From: Accumulibacter sp.
Lineage (GTDB): Bacteria; Pseudomonadota; Gammaproteobacteria; Burkholderiales; Rhodocyclaceae
Assembly (NCBI RefSeq): GCF_023806635.1
Contig: NZ_JAMTDQ010000003.1
Span: forward strand, 1 to 41,537
Direction: 5' to 3'
Length of the DNA stretch: 41,537 nucleotides
Below the pieces are notes generated by a model, which worked only from the letters and a program-made list of their open reading frames with translations, was not told the DNA's origin and did not search any database. Both the position numbers and the translations under genes were made by a program. Shown one piece after another: positions 32,639 through 41,537 of this stretch. Numbering within the stretch: the stretch's first letter is position 1; the number at the start of each line of letters is the position of its first letter.

Positions 32639-33721
32639 ATGAGCAGCTACTGGAGCTCCGTCGTTCATCGCTTGACGCCCTACGTTCCCGGCGAGCAGCC
32701 GAGATTGCCGCAGCTCGTCAAGCTGAACACCAACGAGAACCCCTATCCGCCATCGCCCCACGTGGTGGCGGCGATTGCCGGGGAACTGGCCGCCGACGGT
32801 GCTTCGCTGCGGCTCTATCCCGACCCCAATGCCGAGCGGCTGCGAGCAGCGATTGCCACTCTTCACGGCAAGTTCGGCATCGGCAGCGAGCAGGTTTTCG
32901 TCGGCAATGGTTCCGACGAAGTGCTGGCGCTCGCGTTCATGGCTCTGCTCAGCCACGAGCAGCCGATCCTGTTCCCCGACATCACCTACAGCTTTTACCG
33001 CGTCTATTGTGCCTTGTACGGAATCGCCTACCTGACCGTACCGCTGCGCGAAGACTTTCGCATCCGCGTCGAGGACTATTCGGCGGCGAACGGGGGGATC
33101 ATCTTCCCGAACCCGAATGCCCCCACCGGCTGCCTGCTGCCACAGTTGGCGATCGAGCAGCTGCTGCTCGGGCATCGGCAGTCGGTGGTCGTCGTCGACG
33201 AAGCATACGTTGACTTCGGTGGCGAGTCGGCGGTGGCCCTCGTCAATCGACATCCCAATCTGCTGGTCGTGCACACGCTCTCCAAGTCGCGTTCGCTCGC
33301 CGGGCTGCGCGTCGGCTACGCGATCGGCCAGAGGCCGCTCATCGAAGCGCTCGAACGCGTCAAGAACAGCTTCAACTCCTATCCGCTCGATCGTCTGGCG
33401 ATCGTCGGCGCAGTAGCTGCGATCGCCGACGAGGACTACTTCGAGGCGACCCGGCAGGCGGTCATCCGCAGTCGCGAAGCGTTGCGCGAGGCGCTGCTGG
33501 TTCTTGGCTTCAGCGTCCTGCCGTCAGCCGCCAACTTCGTCTTCGTTCACCACCCGCAACACGATGCCGGCGAACTCGCGACGCGACTGCGGCAACGTGG
33601 CATCATCGTTCGTCATTTCCCGCTGCCGCGAATCGAACAGTACCTGCGCATCACGATAGGCAGCGATGAGCAGTGTGCCGTGCTGTTGCAGGCCTTGCGG
33701 GAATTGCTCGCGGCGAGGTGA
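32639..33721 (+). CDS. hisC: histidinol-phosphate aminotransferase
   Basis: A 360-residue fold-type I PLP enzyme that transaminates imidazole acetol phosphate. [14 protein letters not shown] is the family N-terminal block. The cofactor site shows [16 protein letters not shown] and the Schiff-base lysine in [15 protein letters not shown]. The ATG at 32639 is preferred; a TTG six codons upstream is in frame. It stands apart from the rest of the his genes, on the opposite strand. Confidence 0.94.
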   Translation: MSSYWSSVVHRLTPYVPGEQPRLPQLVKLNTNENPYPPSPHVVAAIAGELAADGASLRLYPDPNAERLRAAIATLHGKFGIGSEQVFVGNGSDEVLALAFMALLSHEQPILFPDITYSFYRVYCALYGIAYLTVPLREDFRIRVEDYSAANGGIIFPNPNAPTGCLLPQLAIEQLLLGHRQSVVVVDEAYVDFGGESAVALVNRHPNLLVVHTLSKSRSLAGLRVGYAIGQRPLIEALERVKNSFNSYPLDRLAIVGAVAAIADEDYFEATRQAVIRSREALREALLVLGFSVLPSAANFVFVHHPQHDAGELATRLRQRGIIVRHFPLPRIEQYLRITIGSDEQCAVLLQALRELLAAR

Positions 33722-33882
33722 TCACACAGCGGGTTGGCTGCAACCGGGACGCTGGCGCACCACGGCCGGAGTGCGGTGGTGGTGTCCGGTAATCAAGGTT
33801 CCGGCGCGGATCCGGAACCTGGAACCGAAATGCTGGTCCGGCTGCAGCAGCTGCAGCGGAGTGTCGCTGTGCGGCGCCGGTC
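33722..33882. other. hisC-thrS gap with hairpins
   Basis: No gene is seen. GGTTCCGG (33797-33804) pairs with CCGGAACC (33812-33819) around a 7-nt loop and may end the hisC transcript, although no T-run follows. GCTGCAGC is repeated as a near-palindrome at 33841-33857. Confidence 0.45.
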
Positions 33883-33912
33883 TTGTCGCTGCCCGAGGCG
33901 GGCGTGCTAGAA
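33883..33912 (+). promoter_or_regulatory. sigma70 promoter of the thrS-infC operon
   Basis: TTGTCG (33883-33888), 18-bp spacer, TAGAAT (33907-33912) preceded by TGC, making an extended -10. Expected start near 33919. Confidence 0.6.
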
Positions 33913-33918
33913 TCCGGG

Positions 33919-34132
33919 CGCGAGGCGGTTCCCGGAAAGTGGCGAACGCCTTGGCCGCAACTCGCGACCGGGTGGGCACCGGCGGCCGAGCGGTCGACTG
34001 CCGGCTGTTCGCCAGCTACCCTCTACCAGGGCGTCGTGGAGGCTGTTGCGAGTCTTCGGGTGCGGGCCTGTGGTGCTCTCACAAGCCAAAGCGGCGCCCC
34101 GGCTTTCCCATATTTTTCTTCTGAGGTGCAAC
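33919..34132 (+). promoter_or_regulatory. long thrS 5' leader
   Basis: If the promoter at 33883-33912 is used, thrS has a leader of about 214 nt with no convincing leader peptide. E. coli thrS is autoregulated through a tRNA-like leader; a similar operator here is possible but I could not fold one confidently by eye. The ribosome binding site is GAGGTG, 6 nt before ATG. Confidence 0.35.
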
Positions 34133-36049
34133 ATGCCGGTGGTCACACTGCCCGATGGGTCGCAACGGGATTTCGCGCAGCCGGTGACGGTTGCCGAGGT
34201 CGCGCAGGCGATTGGAGCCGGTCTGGCGCGAGCCGCCTTGGCGGGCAAGGTGGATGGCCGACTGGTAGACACTTCGTACCTGATCAGCAGTGATGTCCGG
34301 TTGGGGATCGTCACCGACAGGGATGCCGAGGGACTCGAAGTCATTCGCCATTCGACCGCGCATCTGATGGCCTATGCGGTGAAGGAGCTCTTTCCCTCGG
34401 CGCAGGTGACCATCGGCCCCGTCATCGAGAACGGCTTCTACTACGATTTCGCGTTCGAGCGTCCTTTCACGCTCGATGACCTGGCCACGATCGAGCGGCG
34501 GATGAGCGACTTGGCGCGTCGTGACCTGCCGGTTCAGAGGGAGGTCTGGCAGCGCGATCAGGCTGTCGCGTTCTTCAAGTCGATTGGCGAGAACTACAAG
34601 GCCGAACTGATCGATGCGATACCGGCGGATCAGGTTGTCTCGCTGTATCGCGAAGGGGACTTCGTCGACCTCTGCCGCGGGCCGCACGTGCCGTCGACCG
34701 GGCGGCTGAAGGTCTTCAAGCTGATGAAGCTGGCCGGCGCCTACTGGCGCGGGGATCATCGCAACGAGCAGTTGCAGCGCATCTACGGCACCGCCTGGAT
34801 CAGGAAGGAAGATCAGGACGCCTACCTGCACATGCTCGAAGAGGCCGAGAAACGCGACCATCGCAAGCTGGGGCGGCAACTGGACCTTTTCCACCTGCAG
34901 GACGAGGCGCCAGGGATGGTCTTCTGGCACCCGAAGGGTTGGACCATCTGGCAGGAAGTCGAGCAGTACATTCGGCGGGTTCTGGGTGCAAGCGGCTACT
35001 GTGAAGTGAAGACGCCGATGATCATGGATCGTTCGCTTTGGGAACGCTCGGGACACTGGCAGAACTACGCGGAGAACATGTTCACGACGGCTTCCGAGAA
35101 CCGCGACTACGCAATCAAACCGATGAACTGCCCCGGGCACATCCAGATCTTCAACCAGGGGTTGCGCAGCTACCGTGACCTGCCGATGCGACTGGCGGAG
35201 TTCGGCTCCTGCCATCGCAACGAGCCATCCGGTGCCCTGCACGGCATCATGCGCGTGCGCGCCTTCGTGCAGGATGACGCGCACATATTCTGTACGGAAC
35301 AGCAGGTGTTGCCGGAGACGGCGGCATTCATCGACCTGCTGCAGCAGATCTATGCCGATTTCGGATTCACCGAGATTCTCGTCAAGCTGTCAACACGACC
35401 GGCGAAGCGCATCGGATCCGACGAAGCATGGGACAAGGCGGAAGCCGCGCTGGCCGAGGCGCTGGCGGCGAAGGCTCTGGCCTACGACCTGCAGCCAGGA
35501 GAGGGCGCATTCTACGGGCCGAAGATCGAGTTTTCGCTGAAGGACTGCCTTGGACGGGTCTGGCAGTGTGGCACGCTGCAATTGGACTTCGCCTTGCCGC
35601 AGCGCCTTGACGCGCACTACGTTGGCGAGAACAACGAGCGCCAGATTCCGGTCATGCTGCACCGGGCCATCCTCGGATCGCTCGAGCGCTTCATCGGAAT
35701 CCTGGTCGAGCATTATGCCGGTGCGATGCCCCTCTGGCTGTCGCCGATACAGGCGGTCGTGCTGAATATTTCGGAGAAACAGGCCGACTATGCGAGGCAG
35801 GTGGCGGCGGCGTTGCGCGGTGCCGGGCTCCGCGTCGAGGCGGATTTGCGCAACGAAAAAATTACCTATAAAATACGAGAACATAGCATGAGCAAGCTGC
35901 CGTATCAGGTCGTCGTTGGCGACAAGGAGGTGGCAGCCAATCTGGTAGCCGTGCGCACGCGCGGGGGTCGGGATCTCGGGCAGATGACGCTCGAGGCTCT
36001 GACCGGGCGGCTTCTTGAGGAAGTTGCCGCGCGCAGTGGCACGGCTTGA
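34133..36049 (+). CDS. thrS: threonyl-tRNA synthetase
   Basis: A 638-residue class II synthetase. The domain order is TGS (1-60), the editing domain with HSTAHL (HxxxH) and the SAD block [19 protein letters not shown], the catalytic core with zinc ligand in MNCPGH, motif 2 [17 protein letters not shown] and motif 3 [13 protein letters not shown], then the anticodon-binding domain. The start at 34133 follows GAGGTGCAAC; the longer frame lacks homology. Its stop codon lies 26 nt before the infC start. It opens a translation operon. Confidence 0.97.
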   Translation: MPVVTLPDGSQRDFAQPVTVAEVAQAIGAGLARAALAGKVDGRLVDTSYLISSDVRLGIVTDRDAEGLEVIRHSTAHLMAYAVKELFPSAQVTIGPVIENGFYYDFAFERPFTLDDLATIERRMSDLARRDLPVQREVWQRDQAVAFFKSIGENYKAELIDAIPADQVVSLYREGDFVDLCRGPHVPSTGRLKVFKLMKLAGAYWRGDHRNEQLQRIYGTAWIRKEDQDAYLHMLEEAEKRDHRKLGRQLDLFHLQDEAPGMVFWHPKGWTIWQEVEQYIRRVLGASGYCEVKTPMIMDRSLWERSGHWQNYAENMFTTASENRDYAIKPMNCPGHIQIFNQGLRSYRDLPMRLAEFGSCHRNEPSGALHGIMRVRAFVQDDAHIFCTEQQVLPETAAFIDLLQQIYADFGFTEILVKLSTRPAKRIGSDEAWDKAEAALAEALAAKALAYDLQPGEGAFYGPKIEFSLKDCLGRVWQCGTLQLDFALPQRLDAHYVGENNERQIPVMLHRAILGSLERFIGILVEHYAGAMPLWLSPIQAVVLNISEKQADYARQVAAALRGAGLRVEADLRNEKITYKIREHSMSKLPYQVVVGDKEVAANLVAVRTRGGRDLGQMTLEALTGRLLEEVAARSGTA

Positions 36050-36062
36050 ATTTTGTCGGAAG

Positions 36063-36078
36063 AAGGAGCGGAACCATC
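36063..36078 (+). promoter_or_regulatory. infC ribosome binding site and ATC start codon
   Basis: AAGGAG (36063-36068), 7-nt spacing, then ATC (36076-36078) in frame with the conserved IF3 N-terminus. The only alternative is a TTG at 36046 that overlaps the thrS stop and has no Shine-Dalgarno. Non-AUG starts on infC are the known basis of IF3 autoregulation. Confidence 0.75.
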
Positions 36079-36597
36079 GCACTGCAAAAAGCGCAACGCG
36101 TCAACGAGGAAATCAACGCGCCGGAAGTCCGGCTGATCGGTGCCGACGGCGAACAATTGGGAATCATGAGCGTCAGGGCGGCGCTGGCGCTTGCCGAGGA
36201 TGCTGGCGTGGACTTGGTCGAGATCGCGCCGATGGCACAGCCCCCGGTTTGCCGGATCGTCGATTTTGGCAAGTTCAAGTACCAGGAGCAGAAACGTCAG
36301 CATGAGCAGAAGCTCAAGCAGAAGCAGGTGCAGGTGAAGGAAGTGAAGCTGCGTCCGGGCACCGATGAAAACGACTACCAGATCAAGCTGCGCAACATGA
36401 CGCGTTTCCTCGAGGAAGAGGACAAGGTCAAGGTCACGCTGCGCTTCCGCGGCCGGGAAATGGCGCATCAGGATATCGGTATGCGGCAGATCGAGCGTAT
36501 CAGGGCTGATCTGCAGGAGCTTGCACTGGTCGAGCAGATGCCGAAGATGGAAGGGCGACAGATGGTGATGGTCCTGACGCCTAACAAGAAGCGCTAG
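36076..36597 (+). CDS. infC: translation initiation factor IF-3
   Basis: A 173-residue IF3. The N-domain begins [19 protein letters not shown], a basic linker follows ([21 protein letters not shown]), and the C-domain has the [15 protein letters not shown] and [15 protein letters not shown] blocks. It keeps ribosomal subunits apart and checks start codons. The chosen start is an ATC codon; IF3 rejects such codons, so the protein would limit its own synthesis, as documented for the AUU start in E. coli. It lies between thrS and rpmI. Confidence 0.95.
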   Translation: MALQKAQRVNEEINAPEVRLIGADGEQLGIMSVRAALALAEDAGVDLVEIAPMAQPPVCRIVDFGKFKYQEQKRQHEQKLKQKQVQVKEVKLRPGTDENDYQIKLRNMTRFLEEEDKVKVTLRFRGREMAHQDIGMRQIERIRADLQELALVEQMPKMEGRQMVMVLTPNKKR

Positions 36598-36608
36598 ATT
36601 GCAGGAGC

Positions 36609-36639
36609 CACTGCAGGCGACACGAAGGGTCGTGCAGTG
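36609..36639 (+). promoter_or_regulatory. hairpin in the infC-rpmI gap
   Basis: CACTGCA (36609-36615) pairs with TGCAGTG (36633-36639), with an inner CGAC/GTCG step and a short GG bulge. There is no T-run, so it is not a terminator. Leaders just before rpmI carry L20 repression sites in enterobacteria; this is a candidate of that kind only by position. Confidence 0.4.
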
Positions 36640-36713
36640 TTGAGAAGTGGTGCCGGGTTCGAAGAGCTTCCGTCGGGAGCCACCTGGCAACATGTCATTA
36701 ACAGGAGCATTCA

Positions 36714-36911
36714 ATGCCCAAGATGAAAACCAAGACAGGAGCGAAGAAACGCTTCAAGATAAGCCCGAGCGGTCGCATCAAGCGCTCCTTTGCCTACAAG
36801 CGCCACATCCTGACGAAGAAGGACACCAAGACCAAGCGCCAGTTGCGCGGCATGACCGCTGTGCACGCCTCTGACAAGGCGGTGGTGCGTGCCATGATGC
36901 CTTACGCCTAA
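36714..36911 (+). CDS. rpmI: 50S ribosomal protein L35
   Basis: A 65-residue basic protein, [15 protein letters not shown]..., full length for L35, with the [20 protein letters not shown] block. AGGAG precedes the ATG by 7 nt. rplT begins 11 nt downstream. Confidence 0.97.
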   Translation: MPKMKTKTGAKKRFKISPSGRIKRSFAYKRHILTKKDTKTKRQLRGMTAVHASDKAVVRAMMPYA

Positions 36912-36922
36912 GGAGACAGACG

Positions 36923-37282
36923 ATGCCTCGAGTCAAGCGTGGTGTAACGGCGCACGCGCGCCACAAGAAGATTCTCGCCCTTGCCAAGGGCTATCGCGGT
37001 CGTCGCAAGAACGTCTATCGTGTCGCCAAACAGGCGGTGATGAAGGCAGGCCAGTATGCTTACCGTGATCGTCGGCAGCGGAAGCGCCAGTTCCGCAGCC
37101 TCTGGATTGCGCGCATCAACGCGGCTGCCAGGGAACTCGGCATGAAATACAGTACCTTCATGAATGGCCTGAAAAAGGCACAGGTGGAGGTGGATCGCAA
37201 GGTCCTGGCTGATCTGGCCGTGTTCGACAAGCCGGCCTTTGCTGCCCTCGCTGCCGAGGCCAAGGCCCGGCTTGCCTCCTAG
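36923..37282 (+). CDS. rplT: 50S ribosomal protein L20
   Basis: A 119-residue L20 of standard length. It has the basic N-terminal extension [21 protein letters not shown], the RNA-binding block [17 protein letters not shown], and the globular end [20 protein letters not shown]. It nucleates early 50S assembly and in other bacteria represses its own operon. AAGGAG lies 7 nt before the ATG. An intrinsic terminator follows the gene. Confidence 0.97.
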   Translation: MPRVKRGVTAHARHKKILALAKGYRGRRKNVYRVAKQAVMKAGQYAYRDRRQRKRQFRSLWIARINAAARELGMKYSTFMNGLKKAQVEVDRKVLADLAVFDKPAFAALAAEAKARLAS

Positions 37283-37299
37283 GCCCGACGAACCTCGGG

Positions 37300-37324
37300 A
37301 AAGGAGGCGCGAGCCTCCTTTTTT
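37300..37324 (+). terminator. intrinsic terminator or attenuator between rplT and pheS
   Basis: AAAGGAGGC (37300-37308) pairs with GCCTCCTTT (37313-37321) around a GCGA (GNRA) tetraloop, followed directly by T residues to 37324. It ends 9 nt before the pheS ATG. It would end ribosomal protein transcripts or act as a partial terminator for pheST. Confidence 0.85.
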
Positions 37325-37330
37325 CGGTGA

Positions 37331-38380
<1,050 letters not shown>

Positions 38381-38408
38381 TGGCGACCGCTTCTCACCGC
38401 GACTGGGC

Positions 38409-40784
38409 ATGAAATTCTCTGAGTCCTGGCTACGCAGTTTCGTAGATCCCGCATGTCATGGACAGGAGTTCTCGCACCTGCTGACGATGGCCGGCCTCGA
38501 GGTGGAGGAGGAAGAAAGCGTCGCCCCTGCCTTCAGCCGGGTGGTGGTCGCACAGGTCGTCAGCGTCGACCTCCATCCGAACGCCGATCGGCTGCGTCTG
38601 TGCCGGGTGGATGTTGGCGCCGGCGATCTGCTGCAGGTCGTCTGCGGCGCGCCGAATGTCGTGGCGAACGGCAAGGTGCCCTGTGCTCTGGTCGGCGCCG
38701 AGCTTCCGGGCGGCCAGCAGATCAAGATCAGCAAGGTTCGCGGCGTGGAGTCCCATGGCATGCTGTGCTCGGCACGGGAACTTGGCATCAGCGACGACGC
38801 TTCGGGATTGCTGCTCCTGGACCCTGCCGCTCCCGTGGGGGAGGATCTTCGCCGCCATCTCGACCTCGATGATCGCATGCTGACGCTGAAGTTGACTCCC
38901 AACCGGGCGGACTGCCTGTCGCTCGAAGGTGTGGCACGCGAGGTTGCCGCCCTGACTGGCGCGCCCGCGAGCTACATCGATGTCGCCGAGGTGGCGGTGG
39001 GCATCACCAGTGAACGCGCAGTCGTACTCGACGCTCCAGCCGCATGTCCACGCTACTGCGGCAGGGTGATCGCCGGCGTGGACGCGGCCGCTACGACGCC
39101 GTCGTGGATGCGGCGGCGGCTCGAGCGCAGCGGTCTGCGCCCGATTTCGGCACTGGTCGATATCACCAACTACGTGATGCTCGAGGGCGGCCAGCCACTG
39201 CACGCTTTCGACAATCGGCAGCTCGCCGGTGCCATACACGTACGCATGGCGCGGGTGGGCGAGACGATCAAGCTGCTCAACGAACAGGCGGTGGAGCTGC
39301 GGGATGATGTTCTGCTGATTGCCGATGAGAGACGACCGCTGGCGATGGCCGGGATCATGGGTGGCGAGGACAGCGGCATCACGCTGGCGACAACAGAGGT
39401 CTTCCTGGAGGCCGCGTTTTTCGCCCCGAAAGCGATTGCGGGCCGCGCGCGGCGCTACGGTTTCGTCTCGGATGCCGCTCATCGTTTCGAGCGCGGCGTC
39501 GATTTCGCTGCGACACGGCGTGCCCTCGAGCGTGCGACGCGTCTGGTTGTGGACATCTGCGGTGGCGTCGCCGGTCCGGTGACGGATGCACTGGCCACCC
39601 TGCCGCAGCGGCCCCCTGTCCGTCTGCGCCCGCACCGCGTGCGCAAGATCCTGGGGCTGGATGTTTCGCCCGCGCGCATCGAGGAGCTGTTTCGTCGCCT
39701 CGCGCTTTCATTCGTCCGGGATGCAGACGATTTCATCGTCACACCCCCCAGTCATCGCTTCGACATCGAGATCGAGGAAGACCTGATCGAGGAAATCGTT
39801 CGCCTGCACGGCTACGAGAACATCCCTGGCGCCTTGCCGCGGGCAGCCCTGTCGATGCTGCCGCAGCCGGAGCAGGCGCGACCTGTGGCGCGCGTGCGGC
39901 AGTTGCTGACTGATTGTGGCTATCAGGAAGTGATCAACTTCGCCTTTGTCGAAGAGTCCTGGGAGCGAGACCTCGCCGGCAACGAGCACTTGATTCGGCT
40001 GGCCAACCCGATCGCGAGTCAGTTGAGCGTCATGCGCTCGTCGCTGCTGGGCGGGCTGCTGGCCAACGTGGCGACGAATCTCAGACGTCGACAAAGCCGG
40101 GTACGTGTCTTCGAAACGGGCCGCTGCTTCTACCGCGATCCGCTGGGTGGTCCTGTTCCTGGGTTCCGCCAGCCATGGAGGCTCGCGGCACTCGCCTACG
40201 GCTCGGTCCTGCCGGAACAGTGGGGATGTGCGACGCGCAATGTTGACTACTTCGATGTCAAGGGGGATCTGGAACTTCTGCTCGCGCCGCTTGCTGCTCG
40301 CTTCGAAGTGGCCGCACACCCGGCACTGCACCCGGGGCGAAGCGCGCGGGTTCTACTCGATGGGCAGGCGGTCGGCAGCATCGGCGAACTGCATCCGCAA
40401 TGGCAGCAGAAATTCGAGTTGCCGCTGGCACCGGTGCTGTTCGAGATCGACCTCGATCCAGTGCTGCAGGCTCGGCTGCCGCAATACGTCGAAGGCTCGC
40501 GCCAGCCCGTCGTCATCCGCGACATGGCAGTCGTTGTCGACCACGGCCTCGAGTTGCAGGAGCTGCTCGATGCCTTGAGCGCCCACCGACCGGCGATCGT
40601 CAGTGACATTCGGCTGTTCGATGTCTACGTCGGGCGGGGTGTCGAGGCCGGCAAGAAAAGCCTTGCCTTCCGCATAGTGATGCAAGATACTCGCAAGACC
40701 TTGCTTGAGGCTGAAGTGGACGCCGCCATGCAGCAGTTGGTGGCCTACCTGCAGCAGGTCTTCGCAGCGCAGCTTCGCGTCTGA
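38409..40784 (+). CDS. pheT: phenylalanyl-tRNA synthetase beta subunit
   Basis: A 791-residue beta subunit. Domain order is tRNA-binding OB fold (about 40-150, VVCGAPNVVANGKVPCALVG), B3/4 editing domain (about 210-380), B5 domain (about 405-475), a catalytic-like core, and the C-terminal ferredoxin-like anticodon domain (about 697-790, PQYVEGSRQPVVIRDMAVVV). The start at 38409 gives MKFSESWLRSFVDP, the usual N-terminus; the frame extends upstream through pheS as noise. ihfA follows 12 nt later. Confidence 0.97.
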   Translation: MKFSESWLRSFVDPACHGQEFSHLLTMAGLEVEEEESVAPAFSRVVVAQVVSVDLHPNADRLRLCRVDVGAGDLLQVVCGAPNVVANGKVPCALVGAELPGGQQIKISKVRGVESHGMLCSARELGISDDASGLLLLDPAAPVGEDLRRHLDLDDRMLTLKLTPNRADCLSLEGVAREVAALTGAPASYIDVAEVAVGITSERAVVLDAPAACPRYCGRVIAGVDAAATTPSWMRRRLERSGLRPISALVDITNYVMLEGGQPLHAFDNRQLAGAIHVRMARVGETIKLLNEQAVELRDDVLLIADERRPLAMAGIMGGEDSGITLATTEVFLEAAFFAPKAIAGRARRYGFVSDAAHRFERGVDFAATRRALERATRLVVDICGGVAGPVTDALATLPQRPPVRLRPHRVRKILGLDVSPARIEELFRRLALSFVRDADDFIVTPPSHRFDIEIEEDLIEEIVRLHGYENIPGALPRAALSMLPQPEQARPVARVRQLLTDCGYQEVINFAFVEESWERDLAGNEHLIRLANPIASQLSVMRSSLLGGLLANVATNLRRRQSRVRVFETGRCFYRDPLGGPVPGFRQPWRLAALAYGSVLPEQWGCATRNVDYFDVKGDLELLLAPLAARFEVAAHPALHPGRSARVLLDGQAVGSIGELHPQWQQKFELPLAPVLFEIDLDPVLQARLPQYVEGSRQPVVIRDMAVVVDHGLELQELLDALSAHRPAIVSDIRLFDVYVGRGVEAGKKSLAFRIVMQDTRKTLLEAEVDAAMQQLVAYLQQVFAAQLRV

Positions 40785-40796
40785 GAAGGGATGGGA

Positions 40797-41099
40797 ATGA
40801 CGCTGACCAAGGCGGAACTGGCCGACTTGTTGTTCGACAAGGTCGGTCTCAACAAGCGCGAGGCCAAGGACATGGTCGAGGCGTTTTTCGAGGAGATCCG
40901 GAACGCACTCGAACGGGGCGACGGTGTCAAGTTGTCTGGGTTTGGCAATTTCCAGCTGCGCGACAAGCCGCAGCGCCCAGGTCGAAATCCAAAAACTGGC
41001 GAAGAAATCCCCATCACCGCGCGGCGGGTGGTGACCTTTCACGCCAGTCAGAAACTGAAGGCCGAGGTGGAGCACACCTACGATGGAAGCGAGTCATAG
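40797..41099 (+). CDS. ihfA: integration host factor alpha subunit
   Basis: A 100-residue HU/IHF-family protein starting [13 protein letters not shown], as IHF-alpha does. The beta-arm block is [18 protein letters not shown], with the intercalating proline in RNPKTG, and the end is [12 protein letters not shown]. With IHF-beta it bends DNA sharply at specific sites. The ATG at 40797 has AAGGG 6 nt upstream; an ATG two codons earlier is too close. The position after pheT is the classic one. Confidence 0.96.
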   Translation: MTLTKAELADLLFDKVGLNKREAKDMVEAFFEEIRNALERGDGVKLSGFGNFQLRDKPQRPGRNPKTGEEIPITARRVVTFHASQKLKAEVEHTYDGSES

Positions 41100-41448
41100 A
41101 GATCCGGCTCCGGAGTCGTTGCCGGCCATTCCCGCCAAACGCTACTTCACGATCGGTGAGGTGAGCGAACTCTGCGGTGTCAAGCCGCATGTCCTGCGCT
41201 ACTGGGAGCAGGAGTTCGCGCAGCTACGACCGGTGAAGCGGCGTGGCAACCGCCGTTACTATCAACACCACGAAGTCCTGCTCGTTCGACGCATACGCGA
41301 GTTGCTCTACAGCCAGGGCTTCACCATCAGCGGCGCCCGAAATCGCCTGGAGGATGCCGAGGTCGAGGCGGCGGCCAAGGCCTCGGCGTTGTCGCTCGAG
41401 GAGGTGCGCGTCGAACTACTGAGCATCGCCGAAATCTTGCGACCCTGA
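41083..41448 (+). CDS. MerR-family transcriptional regulator
   Basis: A 121-residue regulator with an N-terminal winged helix: [25 protein letters not shown], then [23 protein letters not shown]. The remaining residues form a short helical segment and lack the cysteines of metal-sensing MerR proteins. The first 17 bases overlap the 3' end of ihfA, implying coupling. A MerR-type gene directly after ihfA is a conserved arrangement in proteobacteria; its targets are not known to me. Confidence 0.9.
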   Translation: MEASHRDPAPESLPAIPAKRYFTIGEVSELCGVKPHVLRYWEQEFAQLRPVKRRGNRRYYQHHEVLLVRRIRELLYSQGFTISGARNRLEDAEVEAAAKASALSLEEVRVELLSIAEILRP

Positions 41449-41464
41449 GCCTCCGGCTCGTTTT
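41447..41464 (+). terminator. short intrinsic terminator after the MerR gene
   Basis: GAGCC (41447-41451) and GGCTC (41455-41459) with a 3-nt loop, then GTTTT. The stem begins within the stop codon of the MerR gene. It is short (5 bp), so efficiency may be modest. Confidence 0.5.
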
Positions 41465-41468
41465 CGGT

Positions 41469-41474
41469 TATAAT
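41469..41474 (+). promoter_or_regulatory. -10 box of tRNA-Pro
   Basis: TATAAT, a perfect -10, ends 12 nt before the tRNA 5' end. The region 17 bp upstream (TGAGCC) is a poor -35 and overlaps the terminator stem. Confidence 0.6.
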
Positions 41475-41485
41475 CGTAGGCTTGT

Positions 41486-41537
41486 CGGGGCGTGGCGCAG
41501 CCTGGTAGCGCACTTGCATGGGGTGCAAGGGGTCCCG
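41486..41537 (+). tRNA. tRNA-Pro(GGG), 5' part; cut by the window end
   Basis: CGGGGCG acceptor strand, D arm GCGC/GCGC, anticodon stem CTTGC/GCAAG with loop ATGGGGT and anticodon GGG (41520-41522). The T arm and 3' acceptor strand lie outside the window. No intron is present in the visible part. Confidence 0.93.

Overview
The window is a GC-rich bacterial chromosome segment. Gene content and order point to a betaproteobacterium, most likely Rhodocyclales ('Candidatus Accumulibacter'-like). The evidence is a his-HIT-tat gene string, a thrS-infC-rpmI-rplT-pheS-pheT-ihfA-merR string ending at a tRNA-Pro gene, a short betaproteobacterial H-NS protein, a PEP-CTERM protein, and an Azoarcus-type group I intron in tRNA-Ile(CAU). 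The species is inferred from this pattern, not proven.

Layout. (1) 1-1000 is the accessory part. It holds about 330 bases with no recognisable gene, then a 176-bp non-autonomous element with IS1380-like terminal inverted repeats and a 5-bp target duplication (335-520). Next, on the minus strand, comes a tRNA-Ile(CAU) gene split in its anticodon loop by a 247-nt group I intron and followed by an intrinsic terminator. (2) 1159-14583 is all minus strand: a PLP-dependent sulfur amino acid enzyme, a secreted PEP-CTERM GDSL hydrolase behind its own sigma70 promoter, the pbpC/alpha-2-macroglobulin pair, apaH-galE, an H-NS-like protein and a flavin reductase. (3) mutY (plus) converges on a long minus-strand run: nif3-like, FAH-family hydrolase, DUF3124, Gx transporter, ubiX, MFS transporter and a 1399-residue five-PAS GGDEF-EAL protein. 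(4) A membrane-anchored DegS-like protease and a class II glutamine amidotransferase run rightward from a 23-bp gap shared with nif3. They converge on tatC. (5) hisB-hisH-hisA-hisF-hisI-hisE-HIT-tatA-tatB-tatC is a minus-strand string, with hisC diverging from hisB. (6) From 33883 to the end is a plus-strand translation block: promoter, thrS, infC (apparent ATC start), rpmI, rplT, a terminator/attenuator, pheS, pheT, ihfA, a MerR-type regulator and the 5' part of tRNA-Pro(GGG).

How the parts fit. Most genes are core functions: histidine synthesis, Tat export, aminoacyl-tRNA synthesis, ribosome assembly, DNA repair and envelope maintenance. The most unusual DNA is at the left end, where a self-splicing-type intron and a miniature transposable element lie within about 200 bp of each other. 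The intron core is intact by eye and its exons join into a complete tRNA, so it is probably functional. Other points of interest are the non-AUG infC start, the hairpin terminator between rplT and pheS, and an overlapping Gx-ubiX gene pair.
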